Source of the DNA: Dolichospermum planctonicum
GTDB taxonomy: Bacteria > Cyanobacteriota > Cyanobacteriia > Cyanobacteriales > Nostocaceae
NCBI RefSeq assembly: GCF_005402965.1
Contig: NZ_BJCF01000036.1
Location: forward strand, 1 to 50,183
DNA length: 50,183 nucleotides
Reading direction: 5' to 3'
Shown here piece by piece: positions 10,286 through 17,640 of the stretch; position 1 is the first letter of the stretch, and the number at the start of each line of letters is the position of its first letter. The notes under the pieces were generated by a model that was not told the DNA's origin, did not search any database, and saw only the letters and a list, made by a program, of their open reading frames with translations. The position numbers were made by a program, and so were the translations under genes.

Positions 10286-11028
10286 TCTAGGAAACCAAAA
10301 TATTTTAAACCTTCCATAATCCCAGCAGCACAACGATTTTGTGCGAGGTAACGATAGTCAGCGGGATGCTGATGATACCATTGCAGTAACTCCTCACGAG
10401 CATTAGCGACAATGATTCCCCGTTCCCTACCAACAGCGAACAAAGCAATATCATTACCTGAATCACCACAAACAACAGTCTGCTCGGCTGCAAATTTCCA
10501 CTTCTGACGGAGGAACTGCATTGCTTGACCTTTATCGCTGGTATGGGGTAAAATGTCAAGGTCAATTTCACTACTATAAATTAATTTTATATTTAGTTGG
10601 GATTTTTGCAATTCTGTCTCAAGTTGTGGTAAAATGCCCGATAATTCAGCTTTCAGGAAAAAACTGACTTTAAAAGGACGTTGTTCTGTATCTGGCTGTA
10701 ACACTAATTCCGGGAATTGCTCAGTAATGGATAAAATCTTTTCCCGATGCCAACTTTGAGAGAGAATATCCGCCCATTCTGTGTCAGGATGGTTGCTACC
10801 ATGCAAATATATTTCTGTACCAACCGAGAGAACTAAAGCATCTGGGGAGAAGAGATTTTTTTCCTGTTGGAGTTCTCGATAAAGCACAGGCGATCGCCCT
10901 GTAGAGTAGACTATCTTTGTACCATATTGTTGACGATGCTGTTGCAAGCGATCGCTCAATACCAACAATGCCTGATCATCGCCTACTAGGGTATGATCTA
11001 AATCACTTACGAATAAAAACTTATTCAT
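10282..11028 (-). CDS. spp: Sucrose-phosphate phosphatase (HAD superfamily)
   Basis: Removes phosphate from sucrose 6-phosphate, the last step of sucrose synthesis; cyanobacteria use sucrose as a compatible solute and, in Nostocales, as heterocyst carbon. HAD motifs: [12 protein letters not shown] (nucleophile Asp near residue 8), YSTGRS (motif II), the conserved lysine in [11 protein letters not shown], and [12 protein letters not shown] (motif IV). The C2 cap and the closing [14 protein letters not shown] match the cyanobacterial enzyme, and length (248) is as expected. Start: ATG at 11028, six bases after AAGGAG; a TTG two codons earlier is less likely. A general HAD phosphatase is the alternative. 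Confidence 0.85.
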   Translation of the reverse strand: MNKFLFVSDLDHTLVGDDQALLVLSDRLQQHRQQYGTKIVYSTGRSPVLYRELQQEKNLFSPDALVLSVGTEIYLHGSNHPDTEWADILSQSWHREKILSITEQFPELVLQPDTEQRPFKVSFFLKAELSGILPQLETELQKSQLNIKLIYSSEIDLDILPHTSDKGQAMQFLRQKWKFAAEQTVVCGDSGNDIALFAVGRERGIIVANAREELLQWYHQHPADYRYLAQNRCAAGIMEGLKYFGFLE

Positions 11029-11153
11029 GGCCAACTCCTTTTGTCAGTGAGGTTAATTCACAAAAAGTGTATGTTGTTTTGGCACTTACTGTACAATTCC
11101 TAATTCAAAAACAAGCCCTGGTAATGAGAAATTACGGCTATACTAGGAAATTC

Positions 11154-12107
11154 ATGACACGACAAGTCCACGACCAACTGGCCAAAGAATATCTAGAAGA
11201 ACTATTAAAACCTCTAGGTAAGGTAGAAACGAGTAAAGATGTAAAAAGCGAAGTTCAAGAAATAGATGTTTGGTTTGTTCCAACTACAACATCTACAAAT
11301 TCCGAATTAGGATTATTAGGAAAAATGGCGGTTACAAGCTGTCTATTTGAACCTTACCGTAATGCACCTAATGAGATAGAAATTAGGAGTTGTTTGTTAA
11401 AATTGTATAGTGTTCAGGGTGAATTGTTAAGACAAACCAAAAGAGAAAAACGTTCTATTTCTGAACAAGAATTACCCCTTCTATGGATTTTAACACCAAC
11501 TTGTTCTGAAAGAATCCTGGAAGGGTTTGGAGCAAAAATAAAGGAGGGATGGGAAAAAGGAGTTTATTTTCTGCCAAAATACCAGAAAGCGGCTATTGTG
11601 GCTATCAATCAGTTATCCATGACAGAGGATACACTATGGTTAAGGGTAATGGGAAAAGGTAGAACTCAAATGGAAGCTATCAGCGAAGTAGTTGAACTGT
11701 CAAAAGAGAATGATAAATGGGATAGATTAATGGAAATTTTCGCATCTTGGCGGAAAAATTTAGAATTGAATAGTGATGTTAATGATGAAGAAGCAAGGGA
11801 GTTAATTATGAGTTTATCACCAGCGTATCTTAAACAACGGGAAGAATGGAAACAAGAGGGAATAGAGGAAGGAAGACAACAAGGAAGACAGGAAGGAAGA
11901 CAGCAAGGACGACAGGAAGGACAAAAAGACGGACAACGTTTGATGGTAGAGAGTTTGTTAGCGGTGCGTTTTGGTAATTTAGATGAGGAGTTATCTGCTA
12001 TTGTCAGTCCGTTAATGGAACTTTCTTTAACAGAAAGAACCCAGTTATTACTTAATTTATCTAATCTTTCCCGTCAGGAATTATTAGCTAGGTTTAAAGT
12101 TGATTAG
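11154..12107 (+). CDS. Rpn/DUF4351-like cyanobacterial protein
   Basis: A 317-residue protein of a type common in cyanobacteria and related to Rpn-family PD-(D/E)XK nucleases, judged from layout. The N-terminal half begins TRQVHDQLAKEYLEELL and has a hydrophobic-acidic core with EVQEIDVWFVP. A middle helical region precedes a low-complexity linker of repeated RQQGRQEG units (about 240-262), followed by a C-terminal helical tail with LLAVRFGNLDEELSAIV. Start: the ATG at 11154 has AGGAAATTC in front and fits the family; an earlier ATG at 11124 is possible. It converges on a similar protein at 12156-13025. The nuclease role is inferred. Confidence 0.7.
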   Translation: MTRQVHDQLAKEYLEELLKPLGKVETSKDVKSEVQEIDVWFVPTTTSTNSELGLLGKMAVTSCLFEPYRNAPNEIEIRSCLLKLYSVQGELLRQTKREKRSISEQELPLLWILTPTCSERILEGFGAKIKEGWEKGVYFLPKYQKAAIVAINQLSMTEDTLWLRVMGKGRTQMEAISEVVELSKENDKWDRLMEIFASWRKNLELNSDVNDEEARELIMSLSPAYLKQREEWKQEGIEEGRQQGRQEGRQQGRQEGQKDGQRLMVESLLAVRFGNLDEELSAIVSPLMELSLTERTQLLLNLSNLSRQELLARFKVD

Positions 12108-12122
12108 ACATTTACAAAAAAG

Positions 12123-12146
12123 AGAGACATTTCCTCAAATGTCTCT
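12123..12146. terminator. Terminator between convergent genes
   Basis: A perfect 10-bp stem, AGAGACATTT and AAATGTCTCT, with a CCTC loop. On the minus strand it is followed by a CTCTTTTTTG tract, so it should end the gene at 12156-13025; it may also work for the plus-strand gene. Confidence 0.75.
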
Positions 12147-12155
12147 TGCAATGAC

Positions 12156-13025
12156 TTAATCAATATTTTGTTGTAACCAGGTTTCTAAATCAGCCATAGC
12201 AGAAAAATCAAAAATACTTTCTCCTAATGTTTCTAATTGTGAAATTGATAACTGGCGAATTTGTGATGCAATTGCTGGATCTAAATTACCAAACCGCTTT
12301 GATAATTGACGAATAATTAAATTAGCTTCACCTTGTTGTTCACCTTGTTGTAAACCTTGTTGTAAACCTTGTTTGAGGATTTCGTTATACCAGGGTGATT
12401 CTCTTAATACTGTCATATCCCACCTCATGATTTGTTGAACTATTGGTATTTCTAGGACAAAGGATGCAAAAAATGATAATAATGGTTCTAAATCCCTTAA
12501 CTGTTCATTTTCTCGCAGTTTAATTACTGCTTCTCTGACAACTGCTTCTTCACCACCTCCTTTGAGAATTGGTATAAAAGGTAATAAACTTGATAAATTT
12601 TCTGCAAATACTAAACTAGCTTCAATTTCCCAGAGATTAATTACCCGATAGTCTTGATAACTTTTCATTCCCATAAATTCTTGTTGATAGAAGTTGGGAA
12701 TATTGGGTGTTTTGACGTGGGGTAAAATATTGATCAGTACGGGATAAATGGGTAATTTATAACGTTCCCGTGCTAAAGCTATATAAGCCGTCATTCTCAG
12801 CGGAACTTTCTCGTTATAACGCAATTGTAGCTCATTGAGAATTAAAAATTCCCCCTCTGGGTTTTCGGCTTTAATCAGTACGTCATTATCGCGGCTGATC
12901 CATTGAAATTCTGAGGAAATAAACTCTTTCACCCGAATATCTTTTCTTTGTGTTACCCATTGTACCCAATTATCGGGTGCGAGACTGATTAAGCGTTTAC
13001 TACCAATATCTACTTTTTTGGTCAT
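12156..13025 (-). CDS. DUF4351-containing Rpn-like protein
   Basis: A 289-residue protein. The N-terminal domain resembles Rpn/PD-(D/E)XK nucleases: IKAENPEGEFLILNELQLRY at about 52-71 supplies Asp/Glu and E-x-Q residues. A repeat-rich linker QGLQQGLQQGEQQGE follows at about 219-233. The C-terminal DUF4351 domain is clear: LIIRQLSKRFGNLDPAIASQ, LSISQLETLGESIFDFSAM, and DLETWLQQN. DUF4351 often ends transposase-like Rpn proteins in cyanobacteria. The function is uncertain; Rpn relatives in E. coli promote recA-independent recombination. The start ATG at 13023-13025 precedes the conserved region directly. Confidence 0.75.
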   Translation of the reverse strand: MTKKVDIGSKRLISLAPDNWVQWVTQRKDIRVKEFISSEFQWISRDNDVLIKAENPEGEFLILNELQLRYNEKVPLRMTAYIALARERYKLPIYPVLINILPHVKTPNIPNFYQQEFMGMKSYQDYRVINLWEIEASLVFAENLSSLLPFIPILKGGGEEAVVREAVIKLRENEQLRDLEPLLSFFASFVLEIPIVQQIMRWDMTVLRESPWYNEILKQGLQQGLQQGEQQGEANLIIRQLSKRFGNLDPAIASQIRQLSISQLETLGESIFDFSAMADLETWLQQNID

Positions 13026-13179
13026 AGATTGATGATTATGAATTTAACAATCAAGGGGAAATTATTATAGCAATTCCCATTCAAGTGAGATACAAGCAGT
13101 AATAATTAAACGCAGATGGACGCAGATAAACGCAGATTTTTTACAATGTTATCAAAGTTTGGAATTTAAAGAAATTACC

Positions 13180-13845
13180 TTAACCGTTTGCCATTTTTTG
13201 CACATCATTAATAATTTTCCTCACTGTTTCAGCATCGGGTGATTGAATACGCTGGAATATCTCTAAAGACTGATGTAAATATTTTAGTGCAGTCACAAAA
13301 TCTCCTTTGTTATATGCTAACAACTGTCCCAACATTGCTAATGTCGCGGCTTGACCTTGGACATTACCAATGCTTTCTTTGATTTCTAAAGACTGCTGGT
13401 AGTGGGCGATCGCTTCTTCTATTTTCCCTGTGTTGGCGTAGATACTGGCTAAACCGTGCAAAGTCACGGCTTGACCTTGGACATTACCAATGCTTTCTTT
13501 GATTTCTAAAGACTGCTAGTGGGCGATCGCTTCTTCTATTTTTCCCGTGTCCGCGTAGATACTGGCTAAGTTATTAATAATTACCGCTTTTGTTGTTTTA
13601 TCTGTTGCTGGACAGAGTTCTAATGCTTGTTGATAATCTTGCTGTGCTTGTTCAATGTTTCCAAGTTCTTGTTCAGATCGTGCTAGATTAGTAAGAATTT
13701 CATAGCTTTCAACAATATTTAAGGTAGATTTGCATAGATGTAAGGTTTCACGAAATCGGCTAGTATTAATCCACTTTTGTGTTAAAACTATTCCTACTCT
13801 TGCGGATTTGTTCAGCAATGGCCAGAGTTCCACCCACAAGACCAA
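13180..13845 (-). pseudogene. Decayed tetratricopeptide-repeat gene with in-frame amber
   Basis: Reading from about 13740 down to 13180, one frame encodes TPR units of 40 residues: ARSEQELGNIEQAQQDYQQA, then LASIYADTGKIEEAIAH, then a TAG stop at 13516-13518, then QSLEIKESIGNVQGQA and LASIYANTGKIEEAIAHYQQ, ending NDVQKMANG. The same frame continues through the stop. The next repeat, 120 bp away, has CTGGTA where this one has CTA: a 3-bp loss turned the Tyr-Gln codons into amber. The 5' end has no proper start; it runs out of frame into the small gene at 13766-13993. A GTG at 13467 could restart a 95-residue fragment. Read as a broken gene. Confidence 0.75.
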
Positions 13846-13993
13846 CTATAGTGGCTACAGTGGTAATAACTGGCTCTCTTTCGATTTCTTCTGAATTTAC
13901 GGTATAGTTACCAGTTATGCCCTCAATTGCCAAAAGTTCTTTTGTGGCTGTAATTGCGTCTTCACCTTCAATAGCAAATTTAATTTCTGTCAT
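13766..13993 (-). CDS. Small EACC1-like protein, probably truncated
   Basis: A 75-residue protein. It begins MTEIKFAIEGEDAITATKEL, a beta strand and helix, and ends with a glycine-rich hydrophobic helix VATIVGLVGGTLAIAEQIRK and a short NSFNTKVD tail. This shape (short ferredoxin-like head plus a single hydrophobic helix) resembles the effector-associated constant component EACC1 found next to TPR/CHAT or protease effectors in bacterial conflict systems. Relatives recalled from other cyanobacteria carry an extra C-terminal strand-helix; here the tail stops early and runs out of frame into the TPR remnant. The family call is an inference from memory and was not searched. Confidence 0.5.
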   Translation of the reverse strand: MTEIKFAIEGEDAITATKELLAIEGITGNYTVNSEEIEREPVITTVATIVGLVGGTLAIAEQIRKSRNSFNTKVD

Positions 13994-14081
13994 AAATTTA
14001 CCTAAAAATACCTAATTTTTATTGCTATTGCTCACTACTTTAAAATATTTCCCATACCAACAGCAGAAGCAGTTTAAGTAT

Positions 14082-14450
14082 TTACAACTTTTGCATATTG
14101 TGACTAAGAGGATCAAAATCTCTAGGAAATTTGGTACTTTCATCATAATATGCACCATGTAAATTCGCGCCGTAGAACTTGGTGTAATGCAATGTAGCAC
14201 CTCTAAGATTTGCCTCAGTCAGATTAACACCAGATAAATTCGCTCTAGTTAAATTGGCCTGGGCTAAATTCGCTCTACTCAAATTCGCGCCCCACAGTTT
14301 AGCTTTAGCTAAATTTGCTTCGCTTAAATCTGCTCCCCATAAATTAATTCCTGGTAAGTAAGCATTAATTAGTTTAGCTTTGACTAGTTTAGCTGAAACA
14401 AAATATCTTTCTCCCGCAGCATAACGCCGTTTTAGTTCCTCAGTGTCCAT
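14082..14450 (-). CDS. Pentapeptide-repeat protein
   Basis: A 122-residue protein whose residues 18-95 are tandem A(D/N)LXX pentapeptides: INLWGADLSEANLAKAKLWG, ANLSRANLAQANLTRANLSG, NLTEANLRGATLHY. They fold into a right-handed quadrilateral beta helix. The N-terminal EELKRRYAAGERYF is the usual cyanobacterial cap. The C-terminal tail (AYYDESTKFPRDFDPLSH) is the common non-repeat ending of these proteins. No extra domain or signal peptide. Function is unknown; pentapeptide proteins are abundant in cyanobacteria. The gene lies just upstream of the EACC1-like gene in the same direction, 88 bp apart. Confidence 0.88.
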   Translation of the reverse strand: MDTEELKRRYAAGERYFVSAKLVKAKLINAYLPGINLWGADLSEANLAKAKLWGANLSRANLAQANLTRANLSGVNLTEANLRGATLHYTKFYGANLHGAYYDESTKFPRDFDPLSHNMQKL

Positions 14451-14510
14451 ATCTTGTTAACCTAATTGAGTAACAAAACCTCTATTTCCACAATATACTC
14501 CCGTCAACCA

Positions 14511-14550
14511 ATTTTGGATTTTGGATTTTAGATTTTAGATTTTAGATTTT
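14511..14550. repeat. Heptamer tandem repeat (ATTTTGG/ATTTTAG)
   Basis: Two ATTTTGG units, three ATTTTAG units and a partial unit, 60 bp upstream of the pentapeptide-repeat gene. Confidence 0.9.
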
Positions 14551-14616
14551 CCTCTTCTTAAAAAGAGGCTTGCAAATGTGCAATTAAAGTCAAACTACTA
14601 GTAGTTATAAATAAGA

Positions 14617-14653
14617 AAAACGCCTGAGTTTTTTCTCACTCAAGCGTTTCCCC
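14617..14653 (-). terminator. Rho-independent terminator (minus strand)
   Basis: AAACGC-C-TGAGT pairs with ACTCA-A-GCGTTT (12-bp stem with one mismatch), and on the minus strand it is followed by TTTTTCTTATTT. It lies about 225 bp past the phosphoribosyltransferase stop, so that transcript would carry a long 3' tail. Confidence 0.65.
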
Positions 14654-14875
14654 GTATAACTTTATACTACTTCACTAATTTTGTGACATTTTAGACCCGC
14701 AACTCAAATAACAGGAAGTATAAGCAGCGCGAGGGGACTTGTAACAAGTATCAAGTGAAGTGGTATCACTCCTTGCATTTGCTAATGATACCCCTTTTAA
14801 CACCAAATAGCTAGTGTAGAGAGTGACACTTTCTTAACTGACACCCAATGTTCTATCAATAACTTTAACTTCGAT
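14654..14875. other. Non-coding stretch with paired elements
   Basis: No reading frame. AGGGG (near 14732) and CCCCT (near 14791) enclose two smaller stems: ACTTG-TAA-CAAGT and GGTATCACT with AATGATACC (about 14761-14790). It lies between the phosphoribosyltransferase stop and the terminator at 14617-14653, so it could be a structured 3' UTR or a small RNA. The direction is unclear. Confidence 0.35.
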
Positions 14876-15538
14876 TTAGGAGTCTTTAGCTACCAATAAT
14901 TTTTGCGTTGTCAAAATTTCACATACTTCAGCGTCGGTTGTTTGCCGAAAATCCTCGTACCAAATACCAATTGCATACAAATTGTTTGGTGTTATTACTG
15001 ATATAACCTGATCTACCTCTGCTTTTAATTCTTCACAAGTAGATACCGCCGCCACTGGAACAGCTACTACAAGCTTCTGGGGTTGTTGTTTTTTCAACGT
15101 AGCGATCGCTGCTCGGATAGTAGCACCCGTAGCAATACCATCATCCACCAGAATAATGATATGATTTTTTACCTCTGCTAGGGGACTATTACCGCGATAA
15201 GCGTGGCGGCGGCGGTCTAATTCCCGCATTTCTATTGCTACTACTTGATCAATAGTTGCTTGGGAAATATGCAATGAATCTACAACATTCTCATTCATAA
15301 CACGGACTCCTCCGGTCGCAATAGCCCCCATGGCCAATTCCTTATGTCCAGGTACACCTAGTTTCCGCACCAAGCAGATATCTAAAGGTGCATTAAGTTC
15401 CTTTGCTACCTCATAAGCCACAGGTACACCGCCACGGGGAAGCCCTAATACTAAAATATCAGGACAATGGGCATATTCTGTTAACTGAGCAGCTAACAGT
15501 TTCCCTGCTTCTGTGCGATTACGGAATTTTTGCAGCAT
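14876..15538 (-). CDS. Phosphoribosyltransferase family protein
   Basis: A 220-residue type I phosphoribosyltransferase-fold protein. The PRPP-binding loop is clear: IIILVDDGIATGATIRAA at about 128-145. Before it are LGLPRGGVPVAYEVAKEL (about 32-49) and VRKLGVPGHKELAMGAIATG (about 57-76), the family pattern for predicted phosphoribosyltransferases often found alone or fused to dienelactone-hydrolase-like domains. The substrate is not known; this group lacks the hood residues of classic purine or pyrimidine enzymes. The ATG at 15536-15538 is the natural start. It is monocistronic with a distant terminator at 14617-14653. Confidence 0.85.
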   Translation of the reverse strand: MLQKFRNRTEAGKLLAAQLTEYAHCPDILVLGLPRGGVPVAYEVAKELNAPLDICLVRKLGVPGHKELAMGAIATGGVRVMNENVVDSLHISQATIDQVVAIEMRELDRRRHAYRGNSPLAEVKNHIIILVDDGIATGATIRAAIATLKKQQPQKLVVAVPVAAVSTCEELKAEVDQVISVITPNNLYAIGIWYEDFRQTTDAEVCEILTTQKLLVAKDS

Positions 15539-15808
15539 ATTGTTATACCTCTTTATGAAAATAAGTCCCTAATTGAAGCCAGAAATTTGATCGTAAATCC
15601 TGTAATGGCACTACAAAAACAAAATTACCCCTCTAATTTGAGGGTAGCAATAAAATCAGAGAACTTGTTAAATCAAATTACCAACCAAAACTTTATTAGA
15701 GGTTTTTTTCTTAAATTTTATCTCAATTTTTTGAGCTAAACTAAAGAGAGTGGGATAATCTCTGGTAGTAAGTTACCTAAATTACACATCTACATAACTC
15801 CAGTAAAA

Positions 15809-16147
15809 ATGTCTGAAGATCCCTATAAATCACCTGAAATCCAAGAAGTAATTGGATTAAAACCGCAACACTTTGCTGACTTAGTTAGAGCCTCACAATT
15901 AATTTTTGACCCGACTGCGGGAGTTACCGGCAGAAATGTCAAAATTGATTGGCAGGACTTTGGTATTCCTGGGAATATAGAAGATAATCTCAGAATTATC
16001 GGTGAAGAATTTCAATATGCTTCTCCCCATGTTCCCGCTGATATTATTTGGGGTAAATTAACTACAGAAACTCGAATTTGGTTTCTGAAAAATAAAGATC
16101 AATTGTGGCAATTTGAAGAAATTTTACCTGCACTTGACGAAGATTAA
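15809..16147 (+). CDS. Conserved cyanobacterial protein, unknown function
   Basis: A 112-residue soluble protein with no recognised domain. It is acidic, without signal peptide or TM segment, and rich in aromatic residues toward the C-terminus (IIWGKLTTETRIWFLKNKDQ). The central segment WQDFGIPGNIEDNLRIIGEE looks conserved-like. Codon use fits its neighbours, the gene is flanked by a good hairpin terminator at 16171-16201, and the start ATG follows an AT-rich leader. These points support a real gene, but no function is proposed. A 270-bp gap before it shows no gene. Confidence 0.65.
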   Translation: MSEDPYKSPEIQEVIGLKPQHFADLVRASQLIFDPTAGVTGRNVKIDWQDFGIPGNIEDNLRIIGEEFQYASPHVPADIIWGKLTTETRIWFLKNKDQLWQFEEILPALDED

Positions 16148-16170
16148 CTATTGCCAAAAATATCCTTCTC

Positions 16171-16201
16171 AAGTAGGATATATATATTTTCTATCCTACT
16201 T
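16171..16201 (+). terminator. Terminator-like hairpin
   Basis: AAGTAGGATA and TATCCTACTT form a perfect 10-bp stem with an 11-nt loop, 24 bp after the stop of the preceding gene and followed by GTTTATT. The T-tract is weak. Confidence 0.6.
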
Positions 16202-16216
16202 GTTTATTAGAAGATA

Positions 16217-16762
16217 ATGTTGATTAAAATTGCAAATACTCAGGTTTTACTAGTTCCTTTATCTTTGATGTTTCCATTAATAATATCGGGTTTACATAAC
16301 TCTGATATTGCTTTAGCAGAAAGTCAGCAAGAAAGTAAACAAAAATATAGTCATGGAATCATTAATCAGCAACTAGCTGTTAATAAAACTGAATTTGGAG
16401 TTAAGATAATTAATTCATCAGGAAAGGTCAATTTTTTCCCAACAACTACCGTTCCGTTAAAAGAAGGTGATGCTTATGGTTGGAGAATTAAACTTGATAA
16501 CTATCCAGATAAAGTCCAATGGAGAGAAGTTTTAACTTTACCAAAATCTCCCGAAACTTGGATTACAGAGAATCATCAAAATCTTTCCATATCAAAAGAT
16601 GGAAAAACGGCAATTTCCACCCGAATACAAACACCTGTTAATGGTGTGATTGAAAATTTCTGGACTATTTCTCCTGGAGATCCTTTAGGTAAACATCAAA
16701 TAGAAGTTTATATTGATCAGCGTTTGCTTGCTACTTTTGAATTTGAAATAGTCCCATTTTAA
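16217..16762 (+). CDS. Putative exported protein, unknown function
   Basis: A 181-residue protein with an N-terminal signal peptide: basic start, hydrophobic core VLLVPLSLMFPLIISGL (about 10-26), and a likely cleavage after ALA near residues 34-36. The mature part is beta-rich, with alternating hydrophobic strands (YGWRIKLDNYPDKVQWREVL, IENFWTISPGDPLGKHQIEV) and an aromatic end FEFEIVPF, suggesting an immunoglobulin-like periplasmic domain. The start lies 16 bp after the preceding hairpin. No family name could be assigned. It probably sits in the periplasm. Confidence 0.65.
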   Translation: MLIKIANTQVLLVPLSLMFPLIISGLHNSDIALAESQQESKQKYSHGIINQQLAVNKTEFGVKIINSSGKVNFFPTTTVPLKEGDAYGWRIKLDNYPDKVQWREVLTLPKSPETWITENHQNLSISKDGKTAISTRIQTPVNGVIENFWTISPGDPLGKHQIEVYIDQRLLATFEFEIVPF

Positions 16763-16814
16763 AATGACCATTTTGTGATAGATGTAAATATAGGATCTTT
16801 TTTATCAACTAATT

Positions 16815-17495
16815 ATGTCAGTCACATCTTACATTTTTCTAGCTGGTGCTAGTCGCGGTGTTGGTCAAGAAATCGCTAAATATTTGACAGCACAGGAAAT
16901 TCAAGTTAAAGCACTTGTGAGAACAGAAACCGCTGCTGTAGAACTAAAAGCAATGGGTATTCATCCAGTTTTAGGAGATGCTTTAAATGCGGCAGATGTT
17001 GAACAGGGAATGTTAGGAAATGAACCTATTCAAGCGGTTATCAGTACATTAGGAGGTTTACCGACAGATAATATCAAACCTGATTATATCGGTAATAAAA
17101 ACCTGATTGATGCAGCAGTTAAAGCGGGAGTAAAAAAGTTTATTTTGGTAACTTCCATTGGTAGTGGTGATAGTGTTGTGGCTTTACCTCCCCAAGCATT
17201 AGCAGCACTCAAACCCGTTTTAATTGAAAAAGAAAAGGCTGAACAATACCTGATTTCCAGCGGACTGAACTATACAATTATTCGTCCTGGTGGTTTAAAA
17301 TCAGAATCTGCTACCAACAACGGAATTTTAACTGAAAATCCTCAAATTGTGGGGACTATTCATCGTGCGGATGTTGCTGCATTGGTTTGTCGTTGTTTAA
17401 ATTCTCCTAATTCTGATCAGAAGATATTATCGGCCATAGATCGAAATATGGTATATCCAGGATTACCGGAATTTGTGGAATTTAATTTAGATTAG
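16815..17495 (+). CDS. NAD(P)-binding SDR-like (NmrA/atypical) reductase
   Basis: A 226-residue Rossmann-fold protein of the atypical short-chain dehydrogenase type (NAD(P)H-binding, NmrA-like). Nucleotide-binding motif FLAGASRGVGQEIAKYL at about 8-24 (G-x-S-x-G-x-G). Then VKALVRTE, PVLGDALN (the D that contacts adenine), a VISTLGG strand, and KKFILVTSIGSGDS with YTIIRPGGLKSES near 155-170. It lacks the classical YxxxK pair in its usual place, as is normal for atypical SDRs such as those of chlorophyll metabolism or quinone handling. The substrate is unknown. The start ATG at 16815 is well placed. It follows the exported-protein gene by 52 bp. Confidence 0.85.
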   Translation: MSVTSYIFLAGASRGVGQEIAKYLTAQEIQVKALVRTETAAVELKAMGIHPVLGDALNAADVEQGMLGNEPIQAVISTLGGLPTDNIKPDYIGNKNLIDAAVKAGVKKFILVTSIGSGDSVVALPPQALAALKPVLIEKEKAEQYLISSGLNYTIIRPGGLKSESATNNGILTENPQIVGTIHRADVAALVCRCLNSPNSDQKILSAIDRNMVYPGLPEFVEFNLD

Positions 17496-17526
17496 GGATT
17501 GCCAAAGAATAAATAATCTAATTTAT

Positions 17527-17560
17527 TAGGGTGTGTTAAATTCCAAGATAACGCACCCTA
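17527..17560. terminator. Hairpin between convergent genes (dispersed repeat)
   Basis: TTAGGGTGTGTTA and TAACGCACCCTA pair over 12 bp with one G-U. The same GGTGCGTTA/TAACACACC arms occur in both copies of the repeat block at 1-505. It separates the plus-strand reductase from the minus-strand kinase and may end both transcripts. Confidence 0.55.
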
Positions 17561-17640
17561 CAGTTGAGGATATTTTTTTAATTTTCAGTCCCTTAGTTGT
17601 TGTTGATGTTGAGGACTAAAGTTCTCACTACTAACTAAAT

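Noticed and set aside
11034-11153. N-terminal extension of the Rpn-like gene from 10917
   Set aside because: The extension is antisense to the sucrose-phosphate phosphatase start; the ATG at 11154 with AGGA in front is a better start.
14690-14730. Possible SRP RNA (GGAAG followed by AGCAG)
   Set aside because: The spacing is wrong, the pairing strands of helix 8 are missing and there is no closing stem.
15530-15739. 69-codon open frame before the gene at 15809
   Set aside because: It starts in antisense to the phosphoribosyltransferase start, has no ribosome site and its translation looks random.
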